Shown: positions 59,630-64,000 of the stretch, in pieces | How the letters are laid out: every line of letters begins with the position of its first letter | How positions within the stretch are numbered: position 1 is the first letter of the stretch | Assembly (NCBI RefSeq): GCF_014839835.1 | Contig: NC_071646.1 | Location: forward strand, 6,256,001-6,320,000 | Reading direction: 5' to 3' | DNA: 64,000 nucleotides | Source of the DNA: Dryobates pubescens | Taxonomy: Eukaryota; Chordata; Aves; Piciformes; Picidae | Notes under the pieces: model-generated | Told to the model about the DNA's origin: nothing | Seen by the model: the letters and a program-made list of their open reading frames with translations, nothing else | Databases searched by the model: none | Made by a program: the position numbers and the translations under genes

Positions 59630-60475
59630 GTTGGAGGCCAGGAGAGCTCTGCAGAGGGACCTGGACAGGCTGGGCAGAGGGGCAGAGGCCAAGGGCAGGA
59701 GATTGAACACAGCCAAGTGCCAGGGGCTGCACTTTGGCCACAGCAACCCCAGGCAGTGCCACAGGCTGGGGGCAGAGTGGCTGAGAGCAGCCAGGCAGAG
59801 AGGGACCTGGGGGGAGTGGGGGACAGCAGCTGAACAGGAGGCAGCAGTGTGCCCAGGGGGCCAAGAAGGCCAAGGGCAGCCTGGCCTGCAGCAGGCAGAG
59901 TGTGGCCAGCAGCAGCAGGGAGCTCATCCTGCCCTGTGCTCAGCACTGCTGAGCCCACAGCTGGAGTCCTGTGGCCAGCTCTGGGCTCCTCAGGTCAGGA
60001 AAGAGGTTGAGCTGCTGGAAGGTGTCCAGAGAAGGGCAACAGAGCTGGGGAGGGGTCTGGGGCACAGCCCTGGGAGGAGAGGCTGAGGGAGCTGGGGTTG
60101 CTTAGCCTGCAGGAGAGGAGGCTCAGGGGAGACCTTCTTGCTCTCTGCAACTCCCTGCAGGGAGGTAGGAGCCAGGTGGGGGTTGGGCTCTTCTCCCAGG
60201 CAGCCAGCACCAGAACAAGAGGACACAGTCTCAAGCTGTGCCAGGGGAGGGTTAGGCTGGAGGGGAGGAAGAAATTCTTCCCAGCCAGAGAGATTGGCCC
60301 TGGGGATGTGCTGCCCAGGGAGGTGGTGGAGTCCCCATCCCTGGAGGTGTTCCAGAGGGGCTTGGATGTGGCCCTTGGAGCCAGGGTTTAGCTGTCAGGA
60401 GCTGCTGGGGGACAGCTTGGACTTGCTGAGCTCTGAGGTCTTTCCCAACCTGGTTGATTCTATGATGCTCTGATC
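59630..60475 (+). mobile_element. CR1 LINE fragment, about 845 bp, 3' end complete
   Basis: Sense CR1 nearly identical to 56750-57595 over most of its length. It ends CCCAACCTGGTTGATTCTAT then GATGCTCTGATCATTCC. Confidence 0.9.
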
Positions 60476-60609
60476 ATTCCTAGTCCCACAGGAGACACAG
60501 GACAGGTGCCCTGGTGTCCATAGGGTGAGCCACAGGGATTCAGCACCCAAGGACCTGCTGGAACAGAGTGAGGGGGCCAGGGTGGGGGGGCACACAGTGA
60601 GGGTGCCCA

Positions 60610-61395
60610 ATTAGTGCTGGTGCCCAAGAGATGAGGCTGTGCTGTTCATGTGGGTGCCAGGGTCATGAGGGTGCCCCAGAGATGCTGCCCCTGGCATGAG
60701 GCTGCCCTCCAGCTGAGGGTGCCCCAGAGGTGATGATGCCACATTTATGAGGGTGCCAGGCTAAGGGTGCCATGGAGGTTGAGGGTACCCTGGAGATGAG
60801 GTGCCCCAGAGGTGCTGGTGCCCCTGAGATGAGGCTGCCCTTGGGGTGAGGGTGCCCTGGATAGGAGGCACCCCAGGGATGGTGGTGCCCTTTTAATGGG
60901 GATGCCATGCTAAGGGTGCCATGGAGGTGAGGGTGCCCCAAAGGTTATGGTGCCACAGAGGTGCTGCTGCCCCTGGCATGAGGCTGCCCTTAGGGTGAGG
61001 GTGCCCCAGAGGTGCTGGTGCCCCATTCCTGGGGGTGCCATGCTAAGGGTGCCAGGGAGGTGAGGGTGTCCCAGAGGTGATGGTGCCATGGAGATGAAGG
61101 TGCCCCAAAGGTTATGGTGCCACAGAGGTGCTGCTGCCCCTGGCATGAGGCTGCTCTTAGGGTGAGGGTGCCCCAGAGGTGCTGGTGCCCCATTCCTGGG
61201 GGTGCCATGCTAAGGGTGCCAGGGAGGTGAGGGTGTCCCAGAGGTGATGGTGCCATGGAGATGAAGGTGCCCCAAAGGTTATGGTGCCACAGAGGTGCTG
61301 CTGCCCCTGGCATGAGGCTGCTCTTAGGGTGAGGGTGCCCCAGAGGTGCTGGTGCCCCATTCCTGGGGGTGCCATGCTAAGGGTGCCAGGGAGCC
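60610..61395. repeat. GAGGGTGCCCCAGAGGTG array with a 167-bp higher-order unit
   Basis: Short GGGTGCC-based units. From about 60940 a unit with AAAGGTTATGGTGCCACAGA, CTGCTGCCCCTGGCATGAGG and CCCCATTCCTGGGGGTGCCA repeats nearly unchanged at about 167-bp spacing (60947, 61108, 61275). Confidence 0.92.
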
Positions 61396-61639
61396 CAGGG
61401 TGCCCTGTGCTTCATCCTCCTGGCTCTGATGAGTCTCTCCTGGAGCTGGGGGGGGCAGGCAGTGCCCTGGGGAGGTCCCTTGCCCCCTGGCAGCTCCTTT
61501 GCCCTTCCTCCAGCCAGGGCTGATTCAGCTCCTCAGCCTGGCTGGAATGTGTGAAAATTGGGGAGGAAAATAAACCCCAAACAGCCCCAAAAGGAACATC
61601 CTGGGGAGGGGGGGAGGGGAGGAGGGGGGAGGGGGGGGT

Positions 61640-62452
61640 GCTGAGCTGTGCCTCTGGCATGCAAAGCATCCACCCAGACCCCCCAAACCCAGCTGCCAGG
61701 CGTTGGTCCTGACCCCCAGGGGGTTAAATCAGCCTCCCTGACTCAGCAGGAAGGCTTTGGAGGGACAGAGGGAGGCAGCTTGGCTCTCACCCCAATCCCA
61801 ATCCCAATCCCAACACATTTCCTCCCTGTTGCAACATCAGAGCTGGTGCTGCTCCCCCCCCAGTGCCAGGCCCTGGGCACAGGGGGTGCCAGCAGCTCCT
61901 CTGCACCCTCCTGGCTGAGGGATGGAGCTTTGGTGCTTCCAATCACAGCCCCAGGGTGATCCTGCTGCCTCCTGCCCTGGAATGGGGGAGGGGGACAAGG
62001 GGTGGGGGGAGATCAGCCAGTTTGGGGGGGCACTGTTTGGCTTTGCTGAGCTGTGCCTACACAAAGCATCCACCCAGACCCCCCCAAACCCAGCTGTCCT
62101 GACCCCCAGGGGGTTAAATCAGCCTCCCTGGCTCAGCAGGAAGGCTTTGGAGGGACAGAGGGAGGCAGCTTGGCTCTCACCCCAATCCCAATCCCAATCC
62201 CAATCCCAATCCCAATCCCAATCCATTTCCTCCCTGTTGCAACATCAGAGCTGATGCTGCTCCCCACCCAGTGCCAGGCCCTGGGCACAGGGGGTGCCAG
62301 CAGCTCCTCTGCACCCTCCTGGCTGAGGGATGGAGCTTTGGTGCTTCCAATCACAGCCCCAGGGTGATCCTGCTGCCTCCTGCCCTGGAATGGGGGAGGG
62401 GGGCAGGGGGTGGGGGGAGATCAGCCGGTTTGGGGGGGCACTGTTTGGCTTC
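61640..62452. repeat. Direct tandem duplication of about 405 bp
   Basis: Copy 1 (about 61640-62042) and copy 2 (about 62047-62452) share CAAAGCATCCACCCAGACCC, GGGGGTTAAATCAGCCTCCC, a (CCCAAT)n run (4 and 7 units) and GGTGCTTCCAATCACAGCCC. Non-coding in appearance. Confidence 0.92.
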
Positions 62453-63352
62453 TGGGGGAGGTGCTGGCACAGCACCCAGGCTGAGGTGGGGCTGGGGAGA
62501 GAGGTGAAGCCATTGTGGTGGCACTGAGGGGGCTCTACGGTGGGCATGGGGCACATGCTCCCCTCCCATGCAGGTGGTGGGGTGGGTGGGGGGCACAGGG
62601 GTGCTCCAGTTGCACCCCAAGATGCTCAGCCTTGGGGGGGGGGGGGTTGAACAAAGCAAGATCCAGCCCCAGGGCTGGGGTCTGGGGGGGCTCTCCATCA
62701 GCTGCTGTAAGCTTCCCTCCCCTCCTCACTGGGATTTCAGCCCAGGAGTGGCTCCAGCTCCACTCTCCTGTGCTGGGGGAGGGGGGCACAGGTCCCAACC
62801 ACCCCCCTGGGGTTTGGCTCTTTCCTCCCCTCCCAACTCCTGAAGCCAAGGTGCTGTTTTTGGGGTCAGGCACCTTGTGGTGACCCAGAGCCTCATCTGC
62901 CAGGGGGAGAGGACTCAAGGGAAGCCAAACCCCCCCCAGGACCTCCCCAGCCAGGAGAGCTGCTGCTGGGCAGCAGCAGGCAGCAGCTCCAAGCCCTTTG
63001 GGCTTGCCCCAGGGGAGCTGCTCCCAGCTCCTCTCCTGCTTTCCTGTGGTGCTGCCATCAGCTTGGGGCGACCCAGGGGTCCCCCCTCTGAACCCTGCCC
63101 AGGTCTCTGCTGGAGTTTTGGCAGCCCTGGGGCCCGAGGTGGGCTCCATCCCCACGCTGTGCCTCTCTGCCCAGGAGGAGTTGCCTTCTGCTGCCTGCCC
63201 TTTCCCTTCCTGCCTCCGTCGGAGGCTCCAGCATCGGCCCCCGGGCTGGGCTGGGGATTCAGTTGGTGGCTTTGCCCTCCTCGGGGACAGCACCACGGGG
63301 GTGGGAGAGGGAGGCCATGACCCACCAGGAAACCACAAACGGTTTCGATGTG
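62453..63352. other. Non-repetitive spacer
   Basis: No exon recognised on either strand. Open frames exist, but none shows a known domain or consistent splice sites. Confidence 0.4.
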
Positions 63353-63358
63353 TTTATT
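63353..63358 (-). promoter_or_regulatory. Orphan reverse AATAAA
   Basis: TTTATT on the plus strand inside non-repetitive sequence (CGATGTGTTTATTAGC). It could mark the 3' end of an unrecognised minus-strand transcript extending upward; no coding exon was found to support it. Confidence 0.2.
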
Positions 63359-63434
63359 AGCTTGGGCACAACTTCCCCTGCCCTCCTTCCCCGGCAGGGG
63401 CCACTGCCTCCCCAAGCCACTTGAGCTCCACTGG

Positions 63435-63940
63435 GCTCGGTTCCATGACCAGTTCTGGGGGGCCCCCCAGCACCAGAAGGGCATTGAGCAGCTGGAGAGG
63501 GTCCAGAGGAGGCCACCAAGAGGAGCAGAGGGCTGGAGAACCTCCCCCGCGGGGACAGGCTGGGAGAGCTGGGGCTGAGCAGCCTGGAGAGGAGAAGGCT
63601 CCAGGGAGACCTCAGAGCAGCCTTCCAGTACCTGAAGGGCTCCAGGAGAGCTGGGGAGGGACCTGAGCCAAGGGCTGGGAGGGACAGGAGGAGGAACAAT
63701 GGCTTTGAGCTGGGAGAGGGGAGATTGAGGGTTAGGTCTTTGCAGTGAGAGCCTGGCACAGGCTGCCCAGGGAGGCTGTGGCTGTCCCCTGCCTGGAGGT
63801 GTTCAGGACCAGGCTGGATGAGGCCCTGAGCAAGCTGTGCTGGGGGGAGGTGTCCCTGCCCCATGGCAGGGGCTTGGAGCTGGCTGAGCTTTGAGCTCCC
63901 TTCCAACCCAACCCCTTCTGATTCCATCATTCCACACACC
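63435..63940 (+). mobile_element. CR1 LINE fragment, 3' end complete
   Basis: Sense CR1: GGGCATTGAGCAGCTGGAGA, GGAGAGGAGAAGGCTCCAGG, CTGGCACAGGCTGCCCAGGG, ending CCTTCTGATTCCATCATTCC. Confidence 0.87.
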
Positions 63941-64000
63941 CCAAGGATGTGCAAAGGGAGGCAGCACCCATGGGACCCTTCCAGGGCCTCGAGTGGCCCT

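Overview
The window is avian nuclear DNA, very probably from a GC-rich microchromosome. Four observations support this. The gene order is AMPD2, then mu-class GST genes, then an inverted GST, then EPS8L3; this is the conserved vertebrate block that I recall on human 1p13.3 and chicken chromosome 26. The only interspersed repeats seen are CR1 LINEs with bird-type 3' ends. Introns are short and G+C-rich. The sequence is full of private tandem arrays and C/G homopolymer runs. The amount of CR1 would suit a CR1-rich bird lineage such as woodpeckers, but that is a guess. No bacterial, CRISPR, tRNA/rRNA or retroviral feature was recognised.

Layout. Positions 1-16222 (+) hold thirteen 3' exons of AMPD2, 650 codons up to the stop; the N-terminal exons lie before the window. 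Its introns are packed with CR1 fragments and tandem arrays. Positions 16.6-28.4 kb (+) hold two tandem mu-class glutathione S-transferase genes on a roughly 6 kb duplicated unit (GSTM-A 17644-22246, GSTM-B 23994-28291). Positions 29860-36449 (-) hold a third, inverted GSTM with a GSTM3-like C-terminus. Positions 38152-48538 (-) hold a complete 19-exon EPS8L3 (584 codons: PTB, SH3, SAM-like). From 48.5 to 64 kb I find no coding exon, only arrays, CR1 copies, a CpG-rich non-repetitive block near 57.6-58.4 kb with an AP-1 site, and an orphan reverse polyadenylation signal near 63355. All exon coordinates were worked out by eye from splice sites, reading phase and family similarity; the phases close across all four genes.

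Function. AMPD2 turns AMP into IMP. The GSTs conjugate glutathione to electrophiles. EPS8L3 is an EPS8-family actin/RTK adaptor. Their linkage is ancestral synteny, not an operon.

Most notable. Tandem arrays in this block repeatedly incorporate or abut splice sites. AMPD2 has five extra copies of a 3' splice site plus the first codons of its exon. EPS8L3 has five extra copies of the end of a PTB exon with its donor, and elsewhere about 20 copies of a 22-bp unit containing its own donor. GSTM intron 1 is an array of GGTGAGTG donor-like units. CR1 3' ends have been amplified twice into satellites that sit directly before AMPD2 acceptors.
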